From NCBI GenBank assembly GCA_903874275.1, contig CAIQRS010000237.1, positions 1 through 59,936 of the forward strand: 59,936 nt of DNA, given 5' to 3'. The position numbers and the translations under genes are program-made. Shown here piece after piece: positions 19,279 through 29,175 of the stretch (position 1 is its first letter; each line of letters starts with the position of its first letter). The DNA is from an uncultured Anaeromyxobacter sp. GTDB taxonomy: Bacteria; Myxococcota; Myxococcia; Myxococcales; Anaeromyxobacteraceae. The notes below the pieces were generated by a model, which saw only the letters and a list, made by a program, of their open reading frames with translations, did no database searches and was not told where the DNA came from.

Positions 19279-20723
19279 GTGGCCTCCCCGGCCGCGCCGC
19301 GGGGAAGACGGAGCGTGAACCTCGCCCCACCGCCCGGCACGGACTCCCCGGTGACGTCGCCACCGTGGGCGCGGGCGATGGCCCGGGAGACCGCGAGCCC
19401 GAGCCCGGTTCCCCGCTCCTTGGTGGAGAAGAAGGGTTCGAAGATGCGGTCCCGGGCGGCCTCGGCGATCCCCGCGCCGGTGTCCTCCACCTCGACCCGG
19501 ACCTGGTCCCCCGCCTCGACCACGCGCACGGTGACCCTGCCGCCCGGCCCGGCCGCCTCGGCGCCGTTGCGCACCAGGTTGGCGAGCACCTGGCGGAGCT
19601 TGGCCGGGACTCCGGGTGCGGTGCCGGCGCCCTCGACCCGGATGGCGGCCGCCCGGAGGTCGGTGGCCTCGAGGAGCCGCCCCACCACCTCGTCGCAGAT
19701 CTCGCGTAGATCGACCCGGTCGCGCCCGGCCGGGAGCGGGCGCGAGAGGTCGAGCATTCCCTGCACGATGTCGCGGGCGCGGACGGCCTCGTCCTCCACG
19801 ATCTTGAGCTCGTCCCTGAGCGGCCCCTCGGCCTTCTTCTGGAGCAGGCGGGCGTAGCCCAGGATCACCGCCAGTGGATTGTTGATCTCGTGGGCCACCC
19901 CGGCGGCGAGCCGCCCGATGCCGGCCAGCTTCTCGCTCTGCACCAGCCGGTCCTGGTGCTCGGTGAGCGAGGCGGTCATGGCGTTGAACTGCCGGGCCAG
20001 CGTGCCGAACTCGTCGGGCGTGTCCACGTCGATGCGGGTGTCGAGCCGGCCGGCCGCCAGCCGCGCCGCCCCCTCCTGGAGCCGCGCGATGGGGCGGGCG
20101 ATGGAACGGCCGATGTAGAGGCTCACCGCCCCGCCGAGCAGGGGCGCGCCGAGGAGAAGGGCCAGGATCCAGCCGCGGGTGCGGCGCTCCACCGCCTCGA
20201 CCTCGGCGCGGGCGGCGGCGATGGAGCCCTCCGAGCGGGCCACCAGGGTCTCGGCCAGGTCCTGGATGCGGGTCACCACCATCTGGGCGCGGTCGTGCTC
20301 CCTCTGCACGAAGGAGCGGTCGCCCCGGACCACGGCAGGGACGATCCCCTCCCGGAAGATGACGTCGAGCTCGGCGCTGGCCCGCTCGATGTCGTCCACC
20401 GCGGCGAGGGCCTCCGGGGCGGTGGAGCCCCGGCGCAGCTGGCGGGTCAGCTCGAGCACGCGCCGCTGGGCCTCGGAGTAGAAGCCCAGGTGGCTCTCGT
20501 CCCCGATGATGATGGTGTGGGCCTGGTGGGCGTACTGGTCGCGCACCGCGCTCGCGAGCTGGAGCGCCACCCGCACGTCCTCCTCGGCCACCTTCATCTG
20601 GTCCACGGCGTGCTGGGTCTCCCGGAGCCCCGAAAGCGCGATGAAGGAAGCCAGGCCGAAGATGGCCACCATCGCCCCGAACCCGAGGAGGAGCCTGCGC
20701 GACGTGCCGGACCAGCTGGTCAT
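19275..20723 (-). CDS. Membrane sensor histidine kinase
   Basis: 482 residues. Membrane helix 1 is at about 11-32, followed by a roughly 150-residue helical periplasmic sensor domain and membrane helix 2 at about 184-205. HAMP follows (RSIARPIARLQEGAARLAAGR), then HisKA with H278 in AAGVAHEINNP, and HATPase with NLVRNGAEAA, DTGAGI and GTGLGLAVS. The periplasmic part is a four-helix-like bundle with His/Met-poor sequence, so no direct metal site is visible. It is coupled to the NtrC-type regulator downstream. Transcription is divergent from the copper/silver efflux genes with about 160 bases between. Confidence 0.9.
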
Positions 20724-20882
20724 GGAACCGTAACCCCCAAGGTCACACTGTAATCCGGTTGGTGACGAAAAGTCCCGCCCACCGGACCCGATTCCTGGCC
20801 AACCTGCCGGATTCAGGGGGCCCAGGAACGAGGAGGGGACCGGCCAGCCACGGCATGCTTGCTGCTCTCGTGCCGGGTATCC

Positions 20883-22265
20883 ATGCTCGCCATCCTCGCC
20901 TCCCTCGCCCTGGCGGCCGCTCCGCCGGCCCCCCGGCCCCTCGCCGCCGATCCGGACATCGCGGCCCTGGTCGCGGAGTCGCTCTCCAACAGCCCCGAGG
21001 TCTCCCGCGCCGACGCGACCGCCCGGGCCGAGCTCGCCCGCGTGCCCCAGATTTCGTCGCTCCCCGATCCCACCCTGACGCTGGGCATCCAGAACGACGG
21101 CTTCCGGTCGATCCAGATCGGGACGATGGAGACCTCGTACTGGCAGGTGATGCTGACCCAGCCGGTTCCCTGGCCCGGCAAGCTCTCGGCGCGCGAGGCC
21201 ACGGTGCGCGCCCAGGCGGGCGTCGCAGGCGGAGAGACGGCGCGGCTCCGGCTCGCCACCACAGCGGAGGTGGAGCGGGCCTACGTGGAGCTGCTCGTGG
21301 CCCGTGGGCAGCTCGCGCTGCTCGCCAAGCTGGAGGTGCTCTGGTCCGAGGCCGAGGCCATGGCCCGGACCCGCTACGAGGTCGGCCAGGGGGCCCAGTC
21401 CGACCTCCTGCGCGCCCAGCTCGAGCGAACGCGGCTCAAGCAGCGGCGCGTCGCGCTCGAGGGGGAGGAGCGCACCGGTCTGCAGGCCCTGAACCGGCTG
21501 CGAGTCCATCCGCTGGAGGAGCCCGTGCCCACGCCGCGCCCCCTGGCGGCATTCGCCGACCCGGTGCTCCGGACCGCGGAGGAGGCGGTGGCCGACGCAG
21601 AGCGGCGCAGCCCCGACCTGGCCGTCGCGGCGCTGGCCGTGGTGGCCGCCGACCGGCGCGTGGACTCCGCGAGGAGGGACTGGTTCCCCGACCTCGCCGT
21701 CACCGCCGGCGTGATGCCGCGCGGCCAGATCGAGCCCATGTGGACCGTGCAGCTGGGGATCACGCTCCCGGTCTGGGGCGCGACCAAGCAGGCCCGCGGC
21801 GTGGAGGAGAGCCAGGCCCGCCGCGAGGCCGACCTGCGTGGCGAGGACGCGGTCCGCCAGCTGGTCCGGCTGCGCGCCCGGGAGCGCCAGACCTTGACGG
21901 TGGCCGCGCTCCGGACCCTCGAGATCTACCGGGGCGGGATCCTGGTGCAGTCGGACGCCGCGGTCCGCTCCACGCTGGCCCAGTACCAGGTGGGGAAGGT
22001 GACCTTCCCGTCGGTGCTGGAGGTGCTGCGCGGACTGGTCGTGGACGAGGGCGGCTACCTGGAGGCGCTGGCGGCGGCCCAGAAGCTCGCCATCGCCGAC
22101 CGCGAGGTGAGCCTGGCCCCGCCCGACGGGCTCACGGGCGGTGGCTCCGGCGGGTCGATGCCGGGCGTCGCCGCGGTCGCCGCCGGCGGACGGGCCGGCG
22201 GATCCGGGAGCGCACCCCAGCCCGCAGCGGTGCCTGCCGCCACCGGCATGCCCTCCGGAATGTGA
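20883..22265 (+). CDS. cusC: TolC-like outer membrane efflux protein (CusC/CzcC type)
   Basis: 460 residues from ATG 20883, which begins a signal peptide (LAILASLALAAAPPAP). A TTG at 20859 would add eight residues. The sequence is that of an outer membrane factor: two repeats of long amphipathic helices with SLSNSPEVSRADA and ISSLPDPTLTLGIQ, and the second-half ARRDWFPDLAVTAGV. It would form the trimeric exit duct of a tripartite efflux pump. It is the first gene of an operon with the adaptor 18 bases on and the pump after that. The C-terminal tail is Gly/Ala-rich and probably disordered. Confidence 0.88.
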   Translation: MLAILASLALAAAPPAPRPLAADPDIAALVAESLSNSPEVSRADATARAELARVPQISSLPDPTLTLGIQNDGFRSIQIGTMETSYWQVMLTQPVPWPGKLSAREATVRAQAGVAGGETARLRLATTAEVERAYVELLVARGQLALLAKLEVLWSEAEAMARTRYEVGQGAQSDLLRAQLERTRLKQRRVALEGEERTGLQALNRLRVHPLEEPVPTPRPLAAFADPVLRTAEEAVADAERRSPDLAVAALAVVAADRRVDSARRDWFPDLAVTAGVMPRGQIEPMWTVQLGITLPVWGATKQARGVEESQARREADLRGEDAVRQLVRLRARERQTLTVAALRTLEIYRGGILVQSDAAVRSTLAQYQVGKVTFPSVLEVLRGLVVDEGGYLEALAAAQKLAIADREVSLAPPDGLTGGGSGGSMPGVAAVAAGGRAGGSGSAPQPAAVPAATGMPSGM

Positions 22266-22283
22266 CTTCGAGGAGAATTGACG

Positions 22284-23588
22284 ATGAGTGACGTGAACGC
22301 ACCCGCCCCCTCCCGCCGCTTCGGTGCCGGGGCCCTCCTCCTGGTCCTGGCCCTGGGCGTCGCAGCGGGCGCCGGGGCCGCCTGGCTCCTCACGCGCCCC
22401 GCGCCGGGCGGGGAGGGGGCGACGGCGAAGGCCGAGGCGAGAACCGTCTACACCTGCCCCATGCATCCCACCATCGTCTCCGACCACCCCGGAGACTGCC
22501 CCATCTGCGGCATGGCGCTCGTGAAGGCCGGCGCGCAGGAGGCCGGCGGGCACGCCCACGGCGGGGCCGCCACCGCGGAGGGGCTGGCCACGGTGTCCAT
22601 CGACCCGCAGCGGCAGCAGCTCATCGGGCTGCGCACCACCGAGGTGAGCCGCGGCCCGGTGGGGGAGAGCTGGCGGACGGTGGGCAAGGTGGCGGTGGAC
22701 GAGACCAACGTGCACCACGTGAACATCAAGGTGGGCGGCTTCGTGGACACCGTCTACGTCGACTACGTCGGCAAGCCGGTGCGCCGCGGCGAGCGGCTCT
22801 TCTCCATCTACAGCCCCGACCTGCTCTCCGTGCAGCAGGAGTACCTGCTCGCCCTGCGCACCCGGAAGGCGCTCGCCGAGGGGGGAGTGGCGACAGGTGC
22901 CGGCGACGACCTGGTCGAGGCGGCGCGGGAGCGGCTGCGCCTCTGGGACGTCCCCGAGGCGGAGGTGGAGCGGCTCGAGAAGACCGGAAAGCCGGTGAAG
23001 AACCTCACCATGTACGCGCCCATGAGCGGCGTGGTGACGAAGAAGGACATCGTCATGGGGCACCGGCTCAACGAGGGGGACATGCCCTACGAGATCACCG
23101 ACCTGTCGCGGGTCTGGGTGCTGGCCGACGCCTACGAGACCGACCTGGGGCGCATCCGCATGGGCATGCCGGCCACCCTCTCCCTGCAGGCCTTCCCCGA
23201 CCAGACGTTCAAGGGGCGGGTCATCTTCGTCGATCCCATGCTCGACCCGAAGACCCGCACCGCCAAGGTCCGGCTCGAGTTCCCCAATCCCCGCGCCGAG
23301 CTCAAGCCGGAGATGTTCGGCGAGGTCACGCTGCGCACCGCGGCCCGGGACGGCCTGCGGATCCCCGCCGACGCGCTCATCGACTCGGGCACCAGGAAGG
23401 TGGTCTTCGTGGCGCTCGGCGAGGGCAAGTTCCAGCCCCGCGAGGTCGAGGTCGGCCCGGTCACCGGGGACCAGGTGGAGGTCCTCTCCGGCCTGGAGGA
23501 GGGGGAGAAGGTGGTCACCCGGGCCAACTTCCTGGTGGACTCGGAGTCGCGGTTGCGGGCCTCGCTGGCGGCGATGGGGGGGAAGTAG
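22284..23588 (+). CDS. cusB: Periplasmic adaptor of metal efflux pump with N-terminal heavy-metal-binding domain (CusB type)
   Basis: 434 residues. One membrane anchor is at about 15-38, then a heavy-metal-binding module at 55-80 (YTCPMHPTIVSD, GDCPICGMALV) with the Cys-Pro-Met-His signature seen in Cu/Ag efflux proteins. A barrel-sandwich/hairpin/beta-barrel adaptor follows. GGFVDTVYVDYVGKPVRRGE and VLADAYETDLGRIRMG are typical of CusB. ATG 22284 is chosen over the TTG at 22278 because AGGAGA lies at 22271-22276. It links the inner membrane pump to the outer duct and hands metal to the pump. The gap to the pump gene is two bases. Confidence 0.92.
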   Translation: MSDVNAPAPSRRFGAGALLLVLALGVAAGAGAAWLLTRPAPGGEGATAKAEARTVYTCPMHPTIVSDHPGDCPICGMALVKAGAQEAGGHAHGGAATAEGLATVSIDPQRQQLIGLRTTEVSRGPVGESWRTVGKVAVDETNVHHVNIKVGGFVDTVYVDYVGKPVRRGERLFSIYSPDLLSVQQEYLLALRTRKALAEGGVATGAGDDLVEAARERLRLWDVPEAEVERLEKTGKPVKNLTMYAPMSGVVTKKDIVMGHRLNEGDMPYEITDLSRVWVLADAYETDLGRIRMGMPATLSLQAFPDQTFKGRVIFVDPMLDPKTRTAKVRLEFPNPRAELKPEMFGEVTLRTAARDGLRIPADALIDSGTRKVVFVALGEGKFQPREVEVGPVTGDQVEVLSGLEEGEKVVTRANFLVDSESRLRASLAAMGGK

Positions 23589-23590
23589 CG

Positions 23591-26500
23591 ATGATCCGGC
23601 GGATCATCCGATTCTCCGCGGAGAACCGGTTCCTGGTCATCGCCGGGACCCTGGTGCTGCTGGCGTTCAGCGTCTACACGATGCGCCACATCCCGCTCGA
23701 CGCGCTGCCCGACCTCTCCGACACCCAGGTCATCGTCTACTCCCGCTGGGACCGGAGCCCGGACATCATCGAGGACCAGGTCACCTACCCCATCACCACG
23801 GCGCTCCTCGGTGCACCCAAGGTGAAGGCGATCCGCGGCTTCTCCGACTTTGGATATAGCTACGTCTACGTCATCTTCGAGGACGGCACCGACCCCTACT
23901 GGGCCCGCACCCGCGTCCTGGAGTACCTCTCCAAGATCACCGGCCAGCTCCCGGCCGGCGTGAAGACCGAGCTGGGGCCCGACGCCAGCAGCGTGGGCTG
24001 GGTCTTCCAGTACGCGCTGGTGGACCGGACCGGCACCCAGAGCTCCGACGAGCTGCGCTCCTACCAGGACTGGTTCCTGCGCTACGCGGTGCAGTCGGTG
24101 CCCGGGGTGGCGGAGGTGGCCACGGTGGGCGGGCAGGTTCGCCAGTACCAGATCACCGTGAACCCCACCCAGCTGGCCGCCTACAAGCTCCCGCTCGAGG
24201 CGGTGATCACCGCGGTGCGCAAGGGGAACAACGACGTGGGCGGGCGGCTCGTCGAGCTCTCCGGCCGCGAGTACATGGTGCGCGGCCGCGGCTACGTGAA
24301 GTCGATCGCCGACCTGGAGAAGATCGTGCTCCGGTCGGAGGGCGGCACGCCCATCCAGGTGAAGGACGTCGCCAAGGTGGCCCTCGGACCGGAGATCCGC
24401 CGGGGCGTGGCCGACATGGACGGGCAGGGCGACGTGGTGGGCGGCATCGTGGTGATGCGCCAGGGCGAGAACGCGCTGGGCGTGATCGAGCGGGTGAAGG
24501 CCAAGCTCGAGGAGCTGCGCCCCTCGCTGCCGGCCGGAGTGGAGGTGGTCACCACCTACGATCGCTCCGAGCTCATCGCCCAGGCCATCGGCACGGTGCG
24601 ATCGAAGCTCGTCGAGGAGATCGTGATCGTGTCGATCGTGATCCTGATCTTCCTCTGGCACATCCCGTCGGCCATCGTGCCCATCGTCACCATCCCGGTC
24701 TCGGTCGCCCTGGCCTTCATCCCCATGTACGCCATGGGCATGGGGGCGAATCTCATGTCGCTGGCCGGCATCGCCATCTCCATCGGCGTGCTGGTGGACG
24801 GCGCCATCGTCGAGGTGGAGAACGCCTACAACAAGATCCACCACTGGCAGAAGGACGGATCGAAGGGGAGCTTCCACCAGGTCCGGCTCGAGGCGCTCCT
24901 CGAGGTGGGGCCGGCGGTCTTCTTCTCGCTGCTGGTGATCGCGGTCGCCTTCATGCCGGTCTTCACGCTGATCGACCAGGAGGGGCGGCTCTTCCGGCCG
25001 CTGGCCATCTCCAAGAACCTGGCCATGGCCATCGCCGCGGTCCTGGCCATCACCCTCGACCCGGCCATGCGCATGCTCTTCGCGCGGATCGAGCCGTACC
25101 GGTTCAGGCCGAAGGCGCTCGCCTGGCTGGCCACGCAGGCCCTGGTGGGCACGTACCACTCCGAGGAGCGCCACCCCATCAGCCGCGTGCTCCACCGCCT
25201 GTACGAGGGGCCGTGCCGCTTCGTGCTGCGCCACCCGCGGGCCGTCATCGCGGCGAGCCTGGTGCTCGTGGCCGCCACCGTGCCGGTCTACCTGAAGCTC
25301 GGCTCCGAGTTCATGCCGCCCCTCGACGAGGGCACCATCCTCTACATGCCGTCGGCGGTGCAGCCGGGGATGTCGGTCGCCGAGGCCCAGGCCGCGCTGC
25401 AGATCCAGGACAAGATCCTGCGCACCTTCCCGGAGGTGAAGAGCGTCTTCGGCAAGGCCGGCCGCGCCAGCACCTCCACCGACCCGGCCCCCTTCTCGAT
25501 GATGGAGACGACGATCGTCCTCAAGCCCGAGGCGGAGTGGCGGGAGAAGCCGCGCTGGTACTCCTCGTGGGCGCCGGAGTGGGCCAAGTCACCGCTCCGC
25601 TCCTTCTGGCGCGACCGGATCACCTCCGAGGGGCTGAAGGGAGAGATGGACGCCGCGCTCCAGTTGCCCGGGATCTCCAACGCCTGGACCATGCCCATCA
25701 AGGGGCGGCTCGACATGCTCTCCACCGGCATCCGCACGCCCATTGGGATCAAGGTGTCGGGGGCGAAGCTCCCGGAGATCGAGCGCATCGCGCTGGAGAC
25801 CGAGGCCGCGCTGCGCAAGCTGCCCGACACACGCAGCGTCTTCGCCGAACGGGTGGCCGGCGGCTACTTCCTCGACTTCGTCCTGAAGCGCGACCAGCTG
25901 GCCCGTTACGGCCTCTCGATCGACGACGCCAACATGATGGTGATGACCGCCGTGGGCGGAGACGAGCAGGGGGTCACCGTGGAGGGGCGCGAGCGCTACT
26001 CCATCAACGTCCGCTACGCCCGCGACTACCGCGAAGACCTCGACGCGCTGAAGCGGGTGCTCCTGCCCTTGCCGCGGGGCGGGCAGATCCCCATGCAGGA
26101 GATCGCCGACGTGCTGCTCGTCTCCGGGCCGTCGATGATCCGCAACGAGAACGGGATGCTGGCCGGCTACGTCTACGTGGACTTCGACACGTCCAGGATC
26201 GACATCGGCAGCTACGTGGACGAGGCCAAGAGGGCGGTGGCGGCGGCGGTGAAGGTCCCGACCGGCTACTCCCTCTCCTGGAGCGGTCAGTACGAGAACA
26301 TGCTGCGGGTGCGGGAGCGGCTCAAGCTCGTGCTCCCCATCACCATCCTCCTCATCTTCGGCCTGCTCTACATGAACACCCGTTCGGCCATCAAGGCCGG
26401 CATCGTCATGCTGGCCGTGCCCTTCTCGGCCATCGGCGCGGTCTGGCTCATGTGGGCGCTCGGCTACAACGTGTCCATCGCGGCGTGGGTCGGGATGATC

Positions 26501-26875
26501 GCGCTCATGGGGCTCGACGCCGAGACCGGTGTGTTCATGCTGCTCTTCCTCGACCTGTCCCTCGAGGACCGGGCCAGGCGCGGCAGGCTCCGGACCCGAG
26601 GCGACCTCGTCGAGGCCATCGTCCACGGCGCGGTGAAGCGGATCCGTCCCAAGGCCATGACCGTCGCGGCCGCCTTCATGGGACTGCTCCCCATCATGTG
26701 GTCCACCGGCACCGGCGCCGACGTGATGAAGCGCATCGCCGCGCCCATGGTGGGCGGGCTGGTGACCTCGTTCGCGCTCGAGCTGCTGGTCTACCCGGCG
26801 GTGTACCTGCTCTGGAAGGGGAAGGGGCTGCCCCCCGGCGAGCCGACGCCGGAGGGCGATCCCGTCGCCGCCTGA
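23591..26875 (+). CDS. cusA: Heavy-metal RND efflux pump (CusA type)
   Basis: A 1094-residue inner membrane RND proton antiporter. Twelve transmembrane helices enclose two large periplasmic loops. The HME-family signature DFGYSYVYVIFEDGTDPYWAR is present. The helix-4 proton relay reads GVLVDGAIVEVENA. Met-containing sites expected of copper/silver pumps occur in PFSMMETT and RLDMLSTGIRTPIGIKVSG, and the latter matches the CusA copper-binding region. This favours Cu(I)/Ag(I) over zinc/cobalt/cadmium. It is the last gene of the operon, followed by a convergent-gene hairpin. Confidence 0.93.
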   Translation: MIRRIIRFSAENRFLVIAGTLVLLAFSVYTMRHIPLDALPDLSDTQVIVYSRWDRSPDIIEDQVTYPITTALLGAPKVKAIRGFSDFGYSYVYVIFEDGTDPYWARTRVLEYLSKITGQLPAGVKTELGPDASSVGWVFQYALVDRTGTQSSDELRSYQDWFLRYAVQSVPGVAEVATVGGQVRQYQITVNPTQLAAYKLPLEAVITAVRKGNNDVGGRLVELSGREYMVRGRGYVKSIADLEKIVLRSEGGTPIQVKDVAKVALGPEIRRGVADMDGQGDVVGGIVVMRQGENALGVIERVKAKLEELRPSLPAGVEVVTTYDRSELIAQAIGTVRSKLVEEIVIVSIVILIFLWHIPSAIVPIVTIPVSVALAFIPMYAMGMGANLMSLAGIAISIGVLVDGAIVEVENAYNKIHHWQKDGSKGSFHQVRLEALLEVGPAVFFSLLVIAVAFMPVFTLIDQEGRLFRPLAISKNLAMAIAAVLAITLDPAMRMLFARIEPYRFRPKALAWLATQALVGTYHSEERHPISRVLHRLYEGPCRFVLRHPRAVIAASLVLVAATVPVYLKLGSEFMPPLDEGTILYMPSAVQPGMSVAEAQAALQIQDKILRTFPEVKSVFGKAGRASTSTDPAPFSMMETTIVLKPEAEWREKPRWYSSWAPEWAKSPLRSFWRDRITSEGLKGEMDAALQLPGISNAWTMPIKGRLDMLSTGIRTPIGIKVSGAKLPEIERIALETEAALRKLPDTRSVFAERVAGGYFLDFVLKRDQLARYGLSIDDANMMVMTAVGGDEQGVTVEGRERYSINVRYARDYREDLDALKRVLLPLPRGGQIPMQEIADVLLVSGPSMIRNENGMLAGYVYVDFDTSRIDIGSYVDEAKRAVAAAVKVPTGYSLSWSGQYENMLRVRERLKLVLPITILLIFGLLYMNTRSAIKAGIVMLAVPFSAIGAVWLMWALGYNVSIAAWVGMIALMGLDAETGVFMLLFLDLSLEDRARRGRLRTRGDLVEAIVHGAVKRIRPKAMTVAAAFMGLLPIMWSTGTGADVMKRIAAPMVGGLVTSFALELLVYPAVYLLWKGKGLPPGEPTPEGDPVAA

Positions 26876-26887
26876 CGGCGGGCGGCG
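26866..26887. terminator. Bidirectional hairpin between convergent cusA and nucleotidase genes
   Basis: A perfect 7-bp stem CGCCGCC / GGCGGCG with an 8-base loop spans the cusA stop codon and the 15-base gap to the convergent gene. There is no T-run on either side, so termination would be weak or factor-assisted. Confidence 0.4.
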
Positions 26888-26890
26888 CTC

Positions 26891-28735
26891 TCAGGGCAGC
26901 CGGGTGATCCGGCCGGCGGCGGGCGCGGAGATCTGGGCTCCGGGCTGGGCCTTCACGTGGTCGATGAGCGCGTCGAGATCGACGGCCCCGCCCACGAGAT
27001 CGACGCCCCCCAGGAGGACGCGGAAGTTGTCGCCACCGGTGGCGAGGAAGCTGTTCACCACCACCCGGTAGCTCGCCGCCGGGTCGAGCGGTGCGCCGCC
27101 CACGACGACGTCCGACACCTTCGATCCAGCGGGCGCGGACGCGCTCCAGGAATAGGTGATGCCCGACACCTGCAGGATCCGCGGGCTCGTCTGCCCCACC
27201 CACTGCTGCTCGAGGAGGGTCTTCACCTGGGCGCCGGTGAGGGTCATCGCCACCAGGCTGTTCCCGAAGGGCTGGATGGTGAAGAGCTCTCCCCAGGTGA
27301 TGGGGCCGGCGTCGAGGTCGGCGCGGACGCCTCCCGGGTTCATGAAGGCGGCCTGGGCGCCGGGGACGTCGGCCCGCTGGGCGTCGGCGATGAGGCTCCC
27401 GAGCGCGTGCTCGCCGGCCGGGCTGGCCGTGCGGGTGAGCGCGTCGAGGGCGGTCCCCACCTGCAAGTTCACCAGCGGCGCCACCCGGTCCGAGGCGGCC
27501 GTCACCAGTGCGGCCACGGCGGGGTCGGGGGCGAGGCCGGGACCGGCGTCGCCCCAGGTGGTCGGGACGACGGCGCTCTTCGAGACCACGTCCCGGGTGC
27601 GACGGTCCAGCTCGAGGTCGATCTGCGCGTAGGCGGTGCTGGCCGAGAAGGCCTGGGTCACCAGGATCTCCTTGCCGCTCGCGGTGCGGAGGAGCGCGTT
27701 CGTGAACGAGTGGCGGTGGCCGGAGACGACCACGTCCACGTCGTCATCGAGGCGCGTCACCACCGACTGGATGTCGGCCATGTCGGAGGCCGCCCCGGGC
27801 ACCGGCCCGGTGGCGCCGCCGAAGCTCGGCGACTGGAAGCCGCCCTTGTGGATGACCACCACGAAGGCGTGGATTCCGCGCCGCTTCAGCCGGGAGACGA
27901 TCGCGTTGGCGGTGTCGGCCTCGTCGAGGAAGGCCAGGCCGGCCACGCCGGTGGGGGTCACGATGGTCGGGGTCTCCTTCAACACCAGGCCGATGAAGGC
28001 GACCGGCACGCCGTCGACCCGCTTGACGAGGTAGGGCGGCAGGACCGGACGGCCGGTGGCCAGGTCGATCACGTTGGCGGCGAGCGTCGGGTAGCGGGCC
28101 CCGCGCCAGGAGCTCTCCAGGAACGGTCCGGTGGGGTGGTTCCCGCCCCGGAGCAGCCGCTGCAGCTCACCGATCCCCTCGTCGAACTCGTGGTTGCCGG
28201 TGACGCCGAGCACGTTGCACCGGGGGGCGAGCCATTCCTCGAAGCGATCGTCCAGGTCCTCGTCGTCCTCCCCGCCGAACCCTCCGCGTTCCTCGGATTC
28301 CAGATATCGGCAGTGGCGGTTGGCGAGCAGGTTCAGGAAGGTGATGGCCGGCTCGTCCTGCAGGAGGGCCGAATTCGCTGGCGACGCGCCGACGTGATCC
28401 CCGGCGTGGACGATGAACGTGCGCTCCTCCATCCCGGCCTGTGCGGCGCGGAGGTAGGAGGCGAGGACGGCGGCCCCGCCCGCCGGGCGGGCGCCGACGG
28501 CGCGCGCCGAGAGCTGGCCGTGGAAGTCGTTGAAGCCGAGGATGCGCACCTTCACCCGGGCGGGCGAGAGGACGTCCGGGCTCCGCCACTCCACCTTCTC
28601 GGCGGCGTGGGCCCGAAGCTCGTGGTCGTCGTGGCCATCGTGGTCCTCATGCCCGCACTGGGCGAGGGCGCTGCCGGGTGGAATGGCGAGGAGTCCTGCG
28701 GCGACGAGGGTGGGGAAGATCGGGATCCGGTTCAC
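26891..28735 (-). CDS. Periplasmic 5'-nucleotidase / UshA-like metallophosphoesterase
   Basis: 614 residues with a signal peptide (PTLVAAGLLAIPPGSALA). The calcineurin-like phosphoesterase domain shows ILGFNDFHGQL at about 66-76, HAGDHVGAS, GVTGNHEFDEG and SGHRHSF for two metal ions. The C-terminal 5'-nucleotidase domain supplies NPGGVRADL, TIQPFGNSLV and NSFLATGGDNF for base binding. Just after the signal peptide is a His/Asp-rich stretch (GHEDHDGHDDHE) that could bind metal. The GTG at 28735 is favoured by GGAGG and because it begins the signal peptide. The enzyme probably salvages extracellular nucleotides. Confidence 0.88.
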   Translation of the reverse strand: MNRIPIFPTLVAAGLLAIPPGSALAQCGHEDHDGHDDHELRAHAAEKVEWRSPDVLSPARVKVRILGFNDFHGQLSARAVGARPAGGAAVLASYLRAAQAGMEERTFIVHAGDHVGASPANSALLQDEPAITFLNLLANRHCRYLESEERGGFGGEDDEDLDDRFEEWLAPRCNVLGVTGNHEFDEGIGELQRLLRGGNHPTGPFLESSWRGARYPTLAANVIDLATGRPVLPPYLVKRVDGVPVAFIGLVLKETPTIVTPTGVAGLAFLDEADTANAIVSRLKRRGIHAFVVVIHKGGFQSPSFGGATGPVPGAASDMADIQSVVTRLDDDVDVVVSGHRHSFTNALLRTASGKEILVTQAFSASTAYAQIDLELDRRTRDVVSKSAVVPTTWGDAGPGLAPDPAVAALVTAASDRVAPLVNLQVGTALDALTRTASPAGEHALGSLIADAQRADVPGAQAAFMNPGGVRADLDAGPITWGELFTIQPFGNSLVAMTLTGAQVKTLLEQQWVGQTSPRILQVSGITYSWSASAPAGSKVSDVVVGGAPLDPAASYRVVVNSFLATGGDNFRVLLGGVDLVGGAVDLDALIDHVKAQPGAQISAPAAGRITRLP

Positions 28736-28922
28736 GTGAGCTACCTCCGTGGAAGGGTCGACTGCTCCCCACGGTGATGCCGATGCCCGTCGATCCCCGC
28801 CGTGCCGGATCGGTTGCGAATCGCGACCGGAAACGTCACCTGGACCCGTGCGCGGCGTCCACGGATGAATCCTTCGCGGAGCCCCGGGCTCCCACCGGGA
28901 CACCTCACATCCCGGAGCCCCC

Positions 28923-29144
28923 TTGACCATCGAACGCTACGTCCGCCTCTTCGCCGGTTCCTTCGTCCTCCTGTCGCTCGCCCTGGGCGCGCCCGGAAGC
29001 CCCGTCCTCGTGAGCACGCACTGGCTGTGGTTCACGGCCTTCGTGGGAGCAAATCTATTGCAGAGCTCCTTGACCGGGTTCTGCCCGCTGGTGAACATCC
29101 TCCAGGCGGTCGGGGTGAAGCGCGCCGCGGAGGTCGACCCCTGA
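28923..29144 (+). CDS. DUF2892-family small inner membrane protein
   Basis: 73 residues starting at a TTG (28923) preceded by GGAGC. It shows two hydrophobic segments (LFAGSFVLLSLALG and HWLWFTAFVGANLLQSSL) and the family end motif TGFCPLVNILQAVGV. The family includes the membrane part of YgaP, next to a rhodanese, and the Cys in GFCP is usual. No sulfurtransferase lies beside it here. The 187 bases upstream, shared with the divergent nucleotidase gene, must hold its promoter. Role unknown. Confidence 0.8.
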   Translation: MTIERYVRLFAGSFVLLSLALGAPGSPVLVSTHWLWFTAFVGANLLQSSLTGFCPLVNILQAVGVKRAAEVDP

Positions 29145-29145
29145 C

Positions 29146-29170
29146 GGCGCCCGAGGGGCAGGCGGGCGCC
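29146..29170. terminator. Bidirectional hairpin between convergent DUF2892 and mltF genes
   Basis: A perfect 8-bp stem GGCGCCCG / CGGGCGCC with a 9-base loop fills the 31-base gap between two convergent stop codons. There is no T-tract, but the position and strength favour a transcription end for both genes. Confidence 0.5.
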
Positions 29171-29175
29171 CGTGC

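Noticed and set aside
20850-20866. Possible -24/-12 site (CGGCAT-N5-CTGCT) before cusC
   Set aside because: It matches only partly and would place the transcription start about six bases from the cusC start codon, leaving no ribosome site.
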